DNA of 42,674 nucleotides. Source: Cytophagales bacterium. GTDB lineage: Bacteria > Bacteroidota > Bacteroidia > Cytophagales > VRUD01. Below the pieces are notes generated by a model. The model saw only the letters and a program-made list of their open reading frames with translations, was not told where the DNA came from and searched no databases. Positions within the stretch are counted from its first letter, which is position 1. Each line of letters starts with the position of its first letter. Positions 16,065 through 24,110 of this stretch are shown piece after piece. The position numbers and the translations under genes are program-made. Location: NCBI GenBank assembly GCA_019456305.1, contig VRUD01000034.1, positions 1 to 42,674 of the forward strand. The letters are read 5' to 3'.

Positions 16065-16691
16065 TTAAGTTCTATATAAAGAAGGATTATCCAGATATTT
16101 TTTTAAAACAAACCCATCTTCAATCTCAAACTCTTTAACACATAGGTACCCTTTATCAAATAGCAAATCTCTAACTTTTTCCTTGTTTTTACCGCTTTTT
16201 TGTTCATTGTGTTCTACCGTTAAAGCAATAGGTGTAAATTCATCAAAAGGAAAAGATTTAAGTATTAATAATTCAGCTCCCTCTATATCCATATCTAAAT
16301 AATGAATTATGTTAGGCGTTTTATTTTCTCTTAAAATATGGCCTAATAATTTAGTTCTGAATTGCTTAACCTTTTTTACAGGACTATTATTGTCCAAATA
16401 ATCTTTAATGCCTGAATCCCAACCTGATAAAACAAACTCAACTTTTTTTCCCGCACAATTTGCTATACATGCCTGAATGAATAATGTTTTCCTTTCCTTC
16501 TTCCACATCCGTTTTATGTTTATAGCATCTATTGAAATACCATCCCACTTATACTGTTTTTCCAGAATATAGGTATTATTTATTAATTTCGGATGATAGG
16601 CTCCTACATCTACAAAAAAGCCGTATTCCATGCCTTTAAAAACTTCTTCTATAATCCATTTGTCCTGACCAAACTGGCTTGTATACTCCAT
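16065..16691 (-). CDS. FkbM-type methyltransferase, short
   Basis: A 208-residue protein of the short FkbM subgroup. It begins SQFGQDKWIIEEVFKG and FFVDVGAYHPKLINNTYILE. The D-V-G-A-x-x-P motif I and SQxGQD start are typical of this group, and the later LDMDIEGAELLILKSFPF and ALTVEHNE correspond to the IDVEG-E-LxVL-G box. Likely a sugar O-methyltransferase of this locus, distinct from the longer FkbM proteins at 4129 and 19502. Confidence 0.85.
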   Translation of the reverse strand: MEYTSQFGQDKWIIEEVFKGMEYGFFVDVGAYHPKLINNTYILEKQYKWDGISIDAINIKRMWKKERKTLFIQACIANCAGKKVEFVLSGWDSGIKDYLDNNSPVKKVKQFRTKLLGHILRENKTPNIIHYLDMDIEGAELLILKSFPFDEFTPIALTVEHNEQKSGKNKEKVRDLLFDKGYLCVKEFEIEDGFVLKKYLDNPSLYRT

Positions 16692-16724
16692 TGTATTTTC
16701 TCAATATTTTTAAGTTCGCATTGA

Positions 16725-17663
16725 TTAATATTCTTTTATTTTTTGTGGCAATCCAATTCTAAAATTATTATAATATAAAGTGCTAAAAAGCTTTTTATTT
16801 TTAGAAAGACTTTCATCAAACAATCTCTTTTTTTCTTCATTTTTATAAAGCCATTTACTTCCGCCATTATATCTTGAAATATGTGGGATAAAAGTAAAAG
16901 CAATTTTGTAACCTTTTTGTTTTGCTCTCATACAAAATTCATGATCATCATATCCAAGTGGAGCAAAATCTTCGTTAAAATATCCAATATCATTAATTAA
17001 TTCTTTTGTAATTATAAAAGGAGACCTTATTGTTACATCAACTTCATATATTTTTGATTTAGAAATATTTTTAATAATGTTAATATTTTTATTGTATGTT
17101 TTTTTTATAATTTGTTTATTTATAAAATTAATTATTCTATTAAACTGTTGTAGAATATAAGAATTACCATTCCAAAAAATATCAATTTTATATATTGTTT
17201 CTTTATTAATAGTGAAAAATTTTTGTACTTCACACTTCCTTTTAATCAATGAAGTTTGTAGTAGTTTTATAAATGACTCATTAATATATTTTTCATCATC
17301 AATTTTAAAATAGAAACGACCTACACCACTACCCGATAATATTGCAATGTTATTATCACTCATTTTTTTTACAACGTCAGTAAGCCAGTATCTATTTAGT
17401 ATTAAATCATCATCCTGAATAATTGCAATTAAATCACCTGTGGCATTTTTCAATCCGACATTATTTGCTTTAACTTCCCATATATTTTCAGTTCTTATAA
17501 AAATATCAGCATAGTTTTGCATTATTTGTCCAGAACCATCAGTACTTCCATCATCAATTAATACTAATTCGGCTTTTGGTTCTATTATTTTTAATCTTTC
17601 CAAAATATCTTTAATATAATGTGCTTTATTATGGACACTCATAATTATACTTAATAATGACAT
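16725..17663 (-). CDS. GT2 glycosyltransferase
   Basis: A 312-residue family 2 transferase. MSLLSIIMSVHNKAHYIKDI opens the GT-A fold, LVLIDDGSTDGSGQIM is the nucleotide-binding block, and IAIIQDDDLILNRYW carries the metal-binding D-D-D. GYDDHEFCMRAKQKGYKIAF is the ED-type catalytic-base box. The middle part (about 130-200) is very Lys/Ile/Asn-rich and AT-rich at the DNA level. It is spaced 10 bases from the gene upstream. Specificity unknown. Confidence 0.9.
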   Translation of the reverse strand: MSLLSIIMSVHNKAHYIKDILERLKIIEPKAELVLIDDGSTDGSGQIMQNYADIFIRTENIWEVKANNVGLKNATGDLIAIIQDDDLILNRYWLTDVVKKMSDNNIAILSGSGVGRFYFKIDDEKYINESFIKLLQTSLIKRKCEVQKFFTINKETIYKIDIFWNGNSYILQQFNRIINFINKQIIKKTYNKNINIIKNISKSKIYEVDVTIRSPFIITKELINDIGYFNEDFAPLGYDDHEFCMRAKQKGYKIAFTFIPHISRYNGGSKWLYKNEEKKRLFDESLSKNKKLFSTLYYNNFRIGLPQKIKEY

Positions 17664-17673
17664 AGAATTATTT

Positions 17674-18600
17674 TTAATTAATATTAAAAACTATTTTTAC
17701 TTTTTCTTTAATGCGCTTCAATAAAGTTGGACTATATATAGAATTAATAAAGTCCTTCATCGCTTTTCTGGCTTCTTCTGATTCTTTAAGAGGAATAAGA
17801 AAAACTTTTATTTTTTCAACTATTGGTTGCTTATTAAATATATAATTTGTCTCACAGTGAACCCCACTACCATCATGTCCTATATTTCTTACGAGTGACC
17901 GGGCTGGGTGAAGCGATAATCCATCCTGCAAGAACACACTTGCATACCACCTTACAGCCCAGCTAGTAATGGCCCTTTGTGTATTCTCTTGTAAAGTACC
18001 ATAAAAATCATAGCTATTTTCAACATTAAATCTGTTAATATTACCTTGTTCGTTGATCTTAGCTAACAGGTATTCTGCCGAAGGGTTAAAAGATTTCCAT
18101 GCTTTTGTCCATGTCCCCCACCCCCAGCAGGAAGCAGGTGTATAAAAAAAAGTTTCAGGCAGTTTGTCTTTAACTGGAAACATATAGCCACTAATATGCA
18201 TCACCTTTTCTTCATCTTTATACAATTCAAGTGCATCATTCATGTATTTTAAAAAACCACTTGCTAATACCAAATCATCTTCCAATACAATAATTTTCCC
18301 AAATTTATTCACTATTTCGCTAACACCGTCAATAATAGAATCAGCCAAACCCTTATTTTTATCTGATTCAATAATATTTACATTTTTACACCATTGTTCT
18401 TCTCTTATTATTTTCCTTACTTCATGAATTTTCTTTAAATCCTGTTTTGAAGCTTTTTCCTCAGGCCCATCAGCATAAATAAAAAGCATAGATTGATCTG
18501 CCAGCTCATTTTGCATCAAACTATTCAAAGATTTTTGTGTATGTTCAGGGCGATTATACACAAAAAGTACTATGGGCGCAAGATTTTTTAAATTAGGCAT
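17674..18600 (-). CDS. GT13/GNT-I-like glycosyltransferase
   Basis: A 308-residue GT-A protein. The start APIVLFVYNRPEHTQKSLNSL, the D-K-N-K-G-L-A block, the KIIVLEDDLVLASGFLKYMN box (EDD metal site) and SCWGWGTWTKAWKSF are the pattern of bacterial relatives of N-acetylglucosaminyltransferase I (GT13/POMGNT type). The family moves GlcNAc in animals; the bacterial donor is unknown. The end has NIGHDGSGVHC. It lies 22 bases from the next gene upstream. Confidence 0.85.
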   Translation of the reverse strand: MPNLKNLAPIVLFVYNRPEHTQKSLNSLMQNELADQSMLFIYADGPEEKASKQDLKKIHEVRKIIREEQWCKNVNIIESDKNKGLADSIIDGVSEIVNKFGKIIVLEDDLVLASGFLKYMNDALELYKDEEKVMHISGYMFPVKDKLPETFFYTPASCWGWGTWTKAWKSFNPSAEYLLAKINEQGNINRFNVENSYDFYGTLQENTQRAITSWAVRWYASVFLQDGLSLHPARSLVRNIGHDGSGVHCETNYIFNKQPIVEKIKVFLIPLKESEEARKAMKDFINSIYSPTLLKRIKEKVKIVFNIN

Positions 18601-18622
18601 TTATTCAATTAAAGTTTCTTTT

Positions 18623-19489
18623 TTAATTTAAATTATAAAGTCTCACCTTAAAATAATTCATAAAGATAATAAGACTCCTAAACCACACTTTATATATATT
18701 TACTAACTTCCATTTCCATGGACAAGATAAGAGAATAAACATACTCCACATTATTGGATTTTCTGTATATTTTCTTGATAATAATATCTTTAAAAATGGC
18801 CAGGAACTTTTTTTATAATCCAGAGTAAGTCCACCTGCTGCACTATCATTTATAGTAAGCTTTAATGAATGATTTGTCATTAATCGGAATCCCTTACTAA
18901 AGGCCCTTATGGTAAATTCATAATCAGATGTGTAATGCCTTAGCAATTTTGGATAAAACCCACCAATTTCGATAAAATCGCAAAATCTTAAAAACAACCC
19001 TCTTGTACTTAAACAGTTAATTTCTGAAAAATCCTTAGCCTGATTAAATGATAAATTTTTCCAATCTGCATGAATGCCGCCAACTTCATTATCAGGTTGT
19101 CCTGCTATAAGAGCAATTGCCTGAATAAGTGTTTTGGGATGTTTCTCTAATAAAGACATCCCTGTCTCAAGAAAATTATTTTCCAATATGCAGTCATCAT
19201 TAATTATTAACACATAATCATCAGGATTAATTTTCTTTTTTAATAACCACTTATACCCTTTTTGAAGCGAACCTGCCCACCACCAGTTACCCATTCCTCT
19301 AATTTCTGTTAATTTATCAGCGTCTATATTTTCTTTTACCATTTCCGAAGTGCCATCAATAGATCCATCATCAATTAATAAAAGGTGATAATTTTTGCAG
19401 GTCTGCTGTTTCAGGCAATCAATAAATTGATAAGTTATCTCTTTTCTATTATGTACAGGAAGTAAAATATAAATCTTACTTTTATTCAT
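18623..19489 (-). CDS. GT2 glycosyltransferase, rhamnosyltransferase-like
   Basis: A 288-residue family 2 transferase: IYILLPVHNRKEITYQFID, LLLIDDGSIDGTSEMV, then RGMGNWWWAGSLQKGYKW, the N-W-W-x-G block that marks a subgroup seen in O-antigen loci and often labelled rhamnosyltransferase. IINDDCILENNFL is the metal-binding site (N-D-D). The C-terminal part has SWPFLKILLSRKYTENPIMW and two weak hydrophobic stretches, so it probably works at the membrane. The donor is not proven. Confidence 0.88.
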   Translation of the reverse strand: MNKSKIYILLPVHNRKEITYQFIDCLKQQTCKNYHLLLIDDGSIDGTSEMVKENIDADKLTEIRGMGNWWWAGSLQKGYKWLLKKKINPDDYVLIINDDCILENNFLETGMSLLEKHPKTLIQAIALIAGQPDNEVGGIHADWKNLSFNQAKDFSEINCLSTRGLFLRFCDFIEIGGFYPKLLRHYTSDYEFTIRAFSKGFRLMTNHSLKLTINDSAAGGLTLDYKKSSWPFLKILLSRKYTENPIMWSMFILLSCPWKWKLVNIYKVWFRSLIIFMNYFKVRLYNLN

Positions 19490-19501
19490 ATTTACAAATC
19501 A

Positions 19502-20338
19502 TTACACTAGTACATTATTTAAGTATATTGCATCCCATTCATATAATTTTTTATTCTGTCGTATAGATGGGATCATATCAAATAAGGAAAAATTGATACT
19601 CCTCAAATATTCATCGATTACATAATATTCTGGAACGCCTTGATACAAATCGTGATTCATCATTTCAAGTACAATTAGTTTGGTTCTATGCAGGGTATTA
19701 ATTCCTCCTTTTAATACTTCCAATTCAAATCCCTGAACATCTATTTTAATAATAATAACTTGTGCTTTAGAAGGTATTTCACCATCTAACTTTGCAGCGC
19801 TAATAGTTTCTTCGCCTTTTTTCTTTAAATGAGCTGAAAAAAAATCGTTATCTATTTTCTTCTGAATTGATAATAAAGACGAGGAAGTGATCCTGTTGAC
19901 TAGATTTATATTAGCTTCACCCGTAATATTTCCTAATGCCTTATTTATTGGTACTATCTGCTCAATTCCTTTCACATTCTCAAGCAGCTTTTTAAATGTA
20001 TGTTTAACTGGCTCAAATGCGTAAATCTTAGCGTTGTTAAATTCATTACAAAACATTTTTGAGATAACTCCATTAGCAGCACCAACATCAATGATAGTGG
20101 TTGAATCAATTAAATCAAGCTTTAAAAACTTTGCTATTTCTATTGATTTTTCAATATGCCTGTAACCATTGTTAATAATTGATGGATAGGTTTCAGAATC
20201 TTTAATAATATCTTCTCTAAAATTCACCAGGATCGCTTTCAAATCTTCAGGATTATTTTTTAAATAATACCTAACGATTTTCAAAAAATGCCTGATGAAT
20301 TTGAACAAAAATCTATAGAAATACTTTTTCAATATCAT
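19502..20338 (-). CDS. FkbM-family SAM methyltransferase
   Basis: A 278-residue methyltransferase: motif I TTIIDVGAANGVISKMF, YAFEPVKHTFKKLLEN, then the FkbM-specific IIIKIDVQGFELEVLKGG and LIVLEMMNHDLYQGVPEY. It resembles the protein at 4129-4902 in order and in its end. Its ATG overlaps the TGA of the gene upstream by four bases (tcat at 20335-20338), so the pair is translationally coupled. The first 25 residues are basic and aromatic (KKYFYRFLFKFIRHFLKIV), suggesting membrane contact. Confidence 0.9.
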   Translation of the reverse strand: MILKKYFYRFLFKFIRHFLKIVRYYLKNNPEDLKAILVNFREDIIKDSETYPSIINNGYRHIEKSIEIAKFLKLDLIDSTTIIDVGAANGVISKMFCNEFNNAKIYAFEPVKHTFKKLLENVKGIEQIVPINKALGNITGEANINLVNRITSSSLLSIQKKIDNDFFSAHLKKKGEETISAAKLDGEIPSKAQVIIIKIDVQGFELEVLKGGINTLHRTKLIVLEMMNHDLYQGVPEYYVIDEYLRSINFSLFDMIPSIRQNKKLYEWDAIYLNNVLV

Positions 20339-21210
20339 TTATCCAGACTTCGCTTTTTTAAAATTACAAATTGATGGTCTTCAAAAATAGCCGGTATACC
20401 ATCATAGTTATTCTTAATGATTCTTACTAAAATATTTAAAATTTTAGCTTCACGATGTAAATTCTCATGAGTAATTGAAGCATAGGTTTTATAAACATTG
20501 ACCACCATGAATTTTTCTAAATTTTTGAAAAAATCAATCGAAGGAAAAATAACGTGTTCAGGATAATTTATATACCACCATTTAGCTTTTGATATTTGTG
20601 CCTGAAATGAATTAATATTTCCAGTTAGTATTATTAATAAACCATTCTCATTTAACTTTTGATGAGCAAATTCCAAAAATTCATCTATTTTATATAAATG
20701 CTCTATTAAATCAAATGCTGTTATTATACCAAACTTTTCATTAACATCTTTATAGGAATTAAATCCCCCATGGTGTTTTTGATTAATAATGCAAAAACTA
20801 TCATAACAAATTTCCAGCCCATATGTCTTATAACCAATTTTCCTGGCAAAGTCCAGAAATTCACCTGTATTACAGCCGATATCCAAGATTTTATCGCCTT
20901 TTTGTAATAAATTGTTAAAAAAATTAATTAAAATTTCGGTTTTATCATCTTCAAAACTTTCATAGCTCCATCTTTGCGTCCCTTCCCCACTTGCGTATAA
21001 TTTCTCAGCTATTTCCGGGGAAATGCAATTTTGTGTAAATCCGGAACAACAATTTTTACATTTCCAAATCTCGGGTGTTCTCTTAAGAAAAATTTCATTA
21101 GTTGAAAATTTTAAATTCTTTGTATATTTTAAATTTCCTAGTTTATGGATACGAGATGAATTACATAAAGGACATTTTTTAAACCAGTAATTATTACCAA
21201 TTTCTTTCAT
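20335..21210 (-). CDS. SAM methyltransferase with N-terminal Cys4 zinc ribbon
   Basis: A 291-residue class I methyltransferase. CPLCNSS (about 14) and KCKNCCSGF (about 52) form the zinc-ribbon Cys pairs. Motif I is KILDIGCNTGEFLDFA, then GLEICYDSF, FDLIEHLYKIDEFL and NENGLLIILTGN. It is homologous to the gene at 10166-11044, sharing the zinc ribbon, the D-x-I-E-H box and the KAKWWY block. It comes just after the acyltransferase upstream (10 bases) and is coupled to the FkbM gene downstream. Confidence 0.87.
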   Translation of the reverse strand: MKEIGNNYWFKKCPLCNSSRIHKLGNLKYTKNLKFSTNEIFLKRTPEIWKCKNCCSGFTQNCISPEIAEKLYASGEGTQRWSYESFEDDKTEILINFFNNLLQKGDKILDIGCNTGEFLDFARKIGYKTYGLEICYDSFCIINQKHHGGFNSYKDVNEKFGIITAFDLIEHLYKIDEFLEFAHQKLNENGLLIILTGNINSFQAQISKAKWWYINYPEHVIFPSIDFFKNLEKFMVVNVYKTYASITHENLHREAKILNILVRIIKNNYDGIPAIFEDHQFVILKKRSLDK

Positions 21211-21220
21211 AAGAACCTAA

Positions 21221-21745
21221 TTATTTTCTGTACTTTAAAACTCTGGCGGGATTACCAACAACTATTGCATTTTTTTCAACATCTTTCAACACAACAGCTC
21301 CGGCTCCTATCACCGCACCATCTTCAATTTTTACTCCCGGAAATATTATCGCTCCCGAACCAATCCATACATCTTCTCCTATTACAATTGGCTTATCAAT
21401 TCTTTTACTTCTTAATGGCTTAATATTATAATCATGTGTAGATGTGGTAATTATTACGTGAGAAGCAATTAAAGTATTCTTACCTATAGTTACCTCGCCT
21501 AAAGCCCAAATTTGGACAAAGGGGGCTATAGAAACATTTTCAAAAATACTTACCATCCCTTTAGGTTCAATATGCACCGGATGATAAATTGTTACTGAAG
21601 GATGAATATATTTAAAATCTTTTCTATAATTATTTAACTGTAATTCTTTATAATAACTTTCAATTTTAGAATTAAGCTTGTAAATAATTTTAGCAATGTT
21701 TTTATATAAAAAAGTTTTAAACTTATACCCTAATTTCCACATCAT
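21221..21745 (-). CDS. Left-handed beta-helix (hexapeptide) acyltransferase
   Basis: A 174-residue protein whose repeats (VTIYHP-VHIEP-VSIFEN-VSIAPF-VTIGKN) build a left-handed beta helix. The catalytic-type His is in TTSTHDYNIKP, and the C-terminal block VIGEDVWIGSGAIIFPGVK, then VIGAGAVVLKDVEKNAIVVGNPARVL, is the signature of the WcaF/LacA/NodL O-acetyltransferase family, which uses acetyl-CoA. It probably acetylates a sugar of this glycan. The ATG overlaps the end of wzt by 23 bases. An adjacent second ATG (MM) makes the exact start ambiguous by one codon. Confidence 0.9.
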   Translation of the reverse strand: MMWKLGYKFKTFLYKNIAKIIYKLNSKIESYYKELQLNNYRKDFKYIHPSVTIYHPVHIEPKGMVSIFENVSIAPFVQIWALGEVTIGKNTLIASHVIITTSTHDYNIKPLRSKRIDKPIVIGEDVWIGSGAIIFPGVKIEDGAVIGAGAVVLKDVEKNAIVVGNPARVLKYRK

Positions 21746-23042
21746 AGTTTTCTAAATATAAACCGTGACTCATTCTGGGTTCCACTACACAGCCATATTC
21801 GTTAGTAAAACTTACTGATATTCTTTTAAAATTGTCTATTCTTTCTATTTCTATACCATTAGAATCTATATAAGTAACTAATTTATAATCGCCCGGAATT
21901 AATTTAATGCTTGGAACATGAAAAATGACTTCAAACTTGCCCTTACTTATATTAAATTGTTTGGCAATGAAAGCAGACCAAAGACTCGTTACCCTTGTTT
22001 CAAGAACATTGTCAAAACAAACTGCAAAATTAACATTTTTAAATCCTTGAGATGCCTGGCACTTTAGGATTATATCAATATCATCAAATGTTGAACAATA
22101 ACCGACCTCATTACTTTCATTATTCCTTAATACAATATCCTGAATAGAAATTCCACCTATTCCTCTATTTGAAACTATCTTCTCATCCTGATTTTCCCTT
22201 AAATAAACTCCCACTACTTTATCAATAACATCGTTTGAAATGATTTCACCATCTTTAAGTAATACTCCTCTTGAACACAACCTTTTCACAACAGACATAT
22301 TATGACTGACAAACAATACTGTTTTCCCTTCTTTCTCACTAACATCCTGCATTTTACCTATACACTTTTTTTGAAATTCAGCATCCCCAACAGCCAACAC
22401 CTCATCAATCACTAAGATATCAGGCTCCAAATGTGCTGCTACCGCAAAAGCCAACCTCAACTGCATCCCACTTGAAAATCTTTTTATCGGAGTATCCAAA
22501 AATTTTTCAACACCTGAAAAATCTACTATTTCATCAAACTTCTTTTTGATCTCTTTTTTGGTAAGACCCAGAATGGAACCATTCAGAAAAATATTTTCTC
22601 CACCCGTCAATTCAGGATGAAACCCTGTTCCTACTTCTAACAGACTTGCTACCCTACCTCTGCAAATGATTTTACCCTGCGTAGGTGGCGTGATTTTTGA
22701 AAGAATTTTCAGTAAAGTTGTTTTACCAGCCCCGTTCCTGCCAATGATTGCCAACGAATCACCTGGATAAACATCAAAATTTACATCTCTTAACGCCCAA
22801 AAATCTTTACCCTGCCTGACCCGTTGGATCTTTACCCCGTGATCCCGAGTACTCGGGAGTATTTCAGCGGGGTCTGTTTTATCCAACTGAGGTGGAATTT
22901 CGTTTATTCCATAGGGAGAATTGCTTTTATTTCTTTTTTTGAATACAGAGGTAATAGACTCTCTCAGACTTAAATAGGGTTGAAGCTCCTGGCCTATGCG
23001 AAACTTTTTTGATATTTGTTGTATTTCCAGGATAGGTTTCAT
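21723..23042 (-). CDS. wzt: Polysaccharide ABC exporter ATPase with C-terminal substrate-binding domain (Wzt)
   Basis: A 439-residue ATPase that drives export of a completed, lipid-linked glycan across the inner membrane with Wzm (23176-24000). It has Walker A GRNGAGKTT (101-109), signature SSGMQLR (190-196), Walker B ILVIDE (209-214) and H-loop FVSHN. The first ~80 residues (LRESITSVF...FWALRDVNF) are the N-terminal extension of the TagH/Wzt group. Residues about 270-439 form the beta-sandwich domain that in E. coli O8/O9a Wzt binds the capped, methylated chain end. With so many methyltransferases nearby, a chain-end signal is plausible here too. A perfect palindrome (22843-22858) is read through in the N-terminal loop as PSTRD (about 63-67). 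Confidence 0.92.
   Translation of the reverse strand: MKPILEIQQISKKFRIGQELQPYLSLRESITSVFKKRNKSNSPYGINEIPPQLDKTDPAEILPSTRDHGVKIQRVRQGKDFWALRDVNFDVYPGDSLAIIGRNGAGKTTLLKILSKITPPTQGKIICRGRVASLLEVGTGFHPELTGGENIFLNGSILGLTKKEIKKKFDEIVDFSGVEKFLDTPIKRFSSGMQLRLAFAVAAHLEPDILVIDEVLAVGDAEFQKKCIGKMQDVSEKEGKTVLFVSHNMSVVKRLCSRGVLLKDGEIISNDVIDKVVGVYLRENQDEKIVSNRGIGGISIQDIVLRNNESNEVGYCSTFDDIDIILKCQASQGFKNVNFAVCFDNVLETRVTSLWSAFIAKQFNISKGKFEVIFHVPSIKLIPGDYKLVTYIDSNGIEIERIDNFKRISVSFTNEYGCVVEPRMSHGLYLENYDVEIRV
22843..22858. repeat. Palindromic element C, in-frame inside wzt
   Basis: TCCCGAGTACTCGGGA, a perfect 16-base palindrome identical to the core at 1112-1131. It is read in frame as part of the loop between the N-terminal LRES segment and the first strand of the ATPase core. 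Confidence 0.85.
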
Positions 23043-23071
23043 AACATAAATTTGAAATGACTAAAATTTAT

Positions 23072-23136
23072 GCCACTAAAACACTAAATCCCACAAAATT
23101 ATTTAGTGGAATTTAGTGTTTTTGTGTTTTAGTGGC
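23072..23136. repeat. gccactaaaacac inverted repeat between wzm and wzt
   Basis: The left arm gccactaaaacac...taaatcccac and the right arm, its complement with a few extra A/T, form a long hairpin in the 133-base spacer. It may act as a pause or mRNA-stabilising structure between the exporter genes, or be just another dispersed repeat. Confidence 0.65.
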
Positions 23137-23175
23137 TATTTTTTTATTTTAGGCATTTTATATTTTAGGCATATC

Positions 23176-24000
23176 TCATACTATATCTGCAAAATATGCT
23201 TCTGTTTTACGAAAATATAACAGACCGGTTATAAACAATATGATCATAGATCCAACACTTATTAAAAACAGATCAGTATCCAATGGCCTGTTGATAATAG
23301 CAGATCTTAATAAATTGATGGCGCCTGTCATAGGATTCAAAGCAAAAATATATTGTAGTGTCCTTTCTTTTAAAATTGAAACAGGATAGATCACGGGTGT
23401 TAAAAAAAGCAGCAATTGAACCAAAAAGGGAATGACATATCTGAAGTCACGGTATTTTACATTTAGCGCTGCCAGCAAGCTGCCCAATCCAAAAGTGGTT
23501 ATGATGGTTATCAATAAGCTGACAGGTAAAAATAAAGCTAATTTCATAATTGATACCTGGAATTGATAAAATAACAAAATGCCAATATAAACGATAAAAG
23601 CCATTAAAAAATCAAACAAAGCAACCAGGATGGAAGACACAGGGATGATCAAACGGGGGAAATAGATCTTCTTAATAATCTCAGCATTTGTAACCATGCT
23701 ATTACCTGCACCTGAAAGACCTGTGGAAAAAACATTCCATAACAATAATCCGGAATAAACAAAAATCGGATAAGGAATACCATCTGAAGGGACTTTTAAT
23801 AATCTGCCAAAAAATATTGAAAATACAATCATCATGATAAAAGGCTGCAACACAGCCCATGCAAACCCCAGCACTGTTTGCTTGTATTTAACCTTGATAT
23901 CGCGCCAGGTGAAAAAGTAAAACAGCTCCCTGTAATCCCACAATTCTTTGAGATTAAGACTTAAACCTTTTTGAGGTTTTATTTCGTATTCAATGTTCAT
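23176..24000 (-). CDS. wzm: Polysaccharide ABC exporter membrane protein (Wzm)
   Basis: The ABC-2 permease partner of Wzt. The start MNIEYEIKPQKGLSLNLKEL, WDYRELFYFFTWRDIKVKYKQT and LGFAWAVLQPFIMMIVFSI are the conserved opening of this family, followed by about six membrane helices. The end LNPMTGAINLLRSAIINR and a final helix with RKTEAYFADIV are also typical. The frame is open upstream to an ATG at 24066, but those 22 residues (MAIDIKSPRIIIDQRHLRSFF) are encoded by a dispersed repeat (24010-24095). I therefore take the ATG at 24000, giving 274 residues, close to the family's usual 260-280. It precedes wzt in the leftward operon. Confidence 0.92.
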   Translation of the reverse strand: MNIEYEIKPQKGLSLNLKELWDYRELFYFFTWRDIKVKYKQTVLGFAWAVLQPFIMMIVFSIFFGRLLKVPSDGIPYPIFVYSGLLLWNVFSTGLSGAGNSMVTNAEIIKKIYFPRLIIPVSSILVALFDFLMAFIVYIGILLFYQFQVSIMKLALFLPVSLLITIITTFGLGSLLAALNVKYRDFRYVIPFLVQLLLFLTPVIYPVSILKERTLQYIFALNPMTGAINLLRSAIINRPLDTDLFLISVGSMIILFITGLLYFRKTEAYFADIV

Positions 24001-24009
24001 TTTAAAGAA

Positions 24010-24095
24010 GGAACGCAGATGACGCTGATCAATTATGATTCTCGGTGATTTTATATCTATTGCCATTAATTCAAAATCTGCGTTATCAGCGTTCC
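24010..24095. repeat. Inverted repeat ggaacgcagat..atcagcgttcc
   Basis: The arms 24010-24029 and 24076-24095 match at 17 of 20 positions as an inverted pair. The unit is of the gcgttatcagcgttcc type. It lies just upstream of wzm and creates the misleading longer open frame there. Confidence 0.7.
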
Positions 24096-24110
24096 ATTTT
24101 TTTAAAGTGA

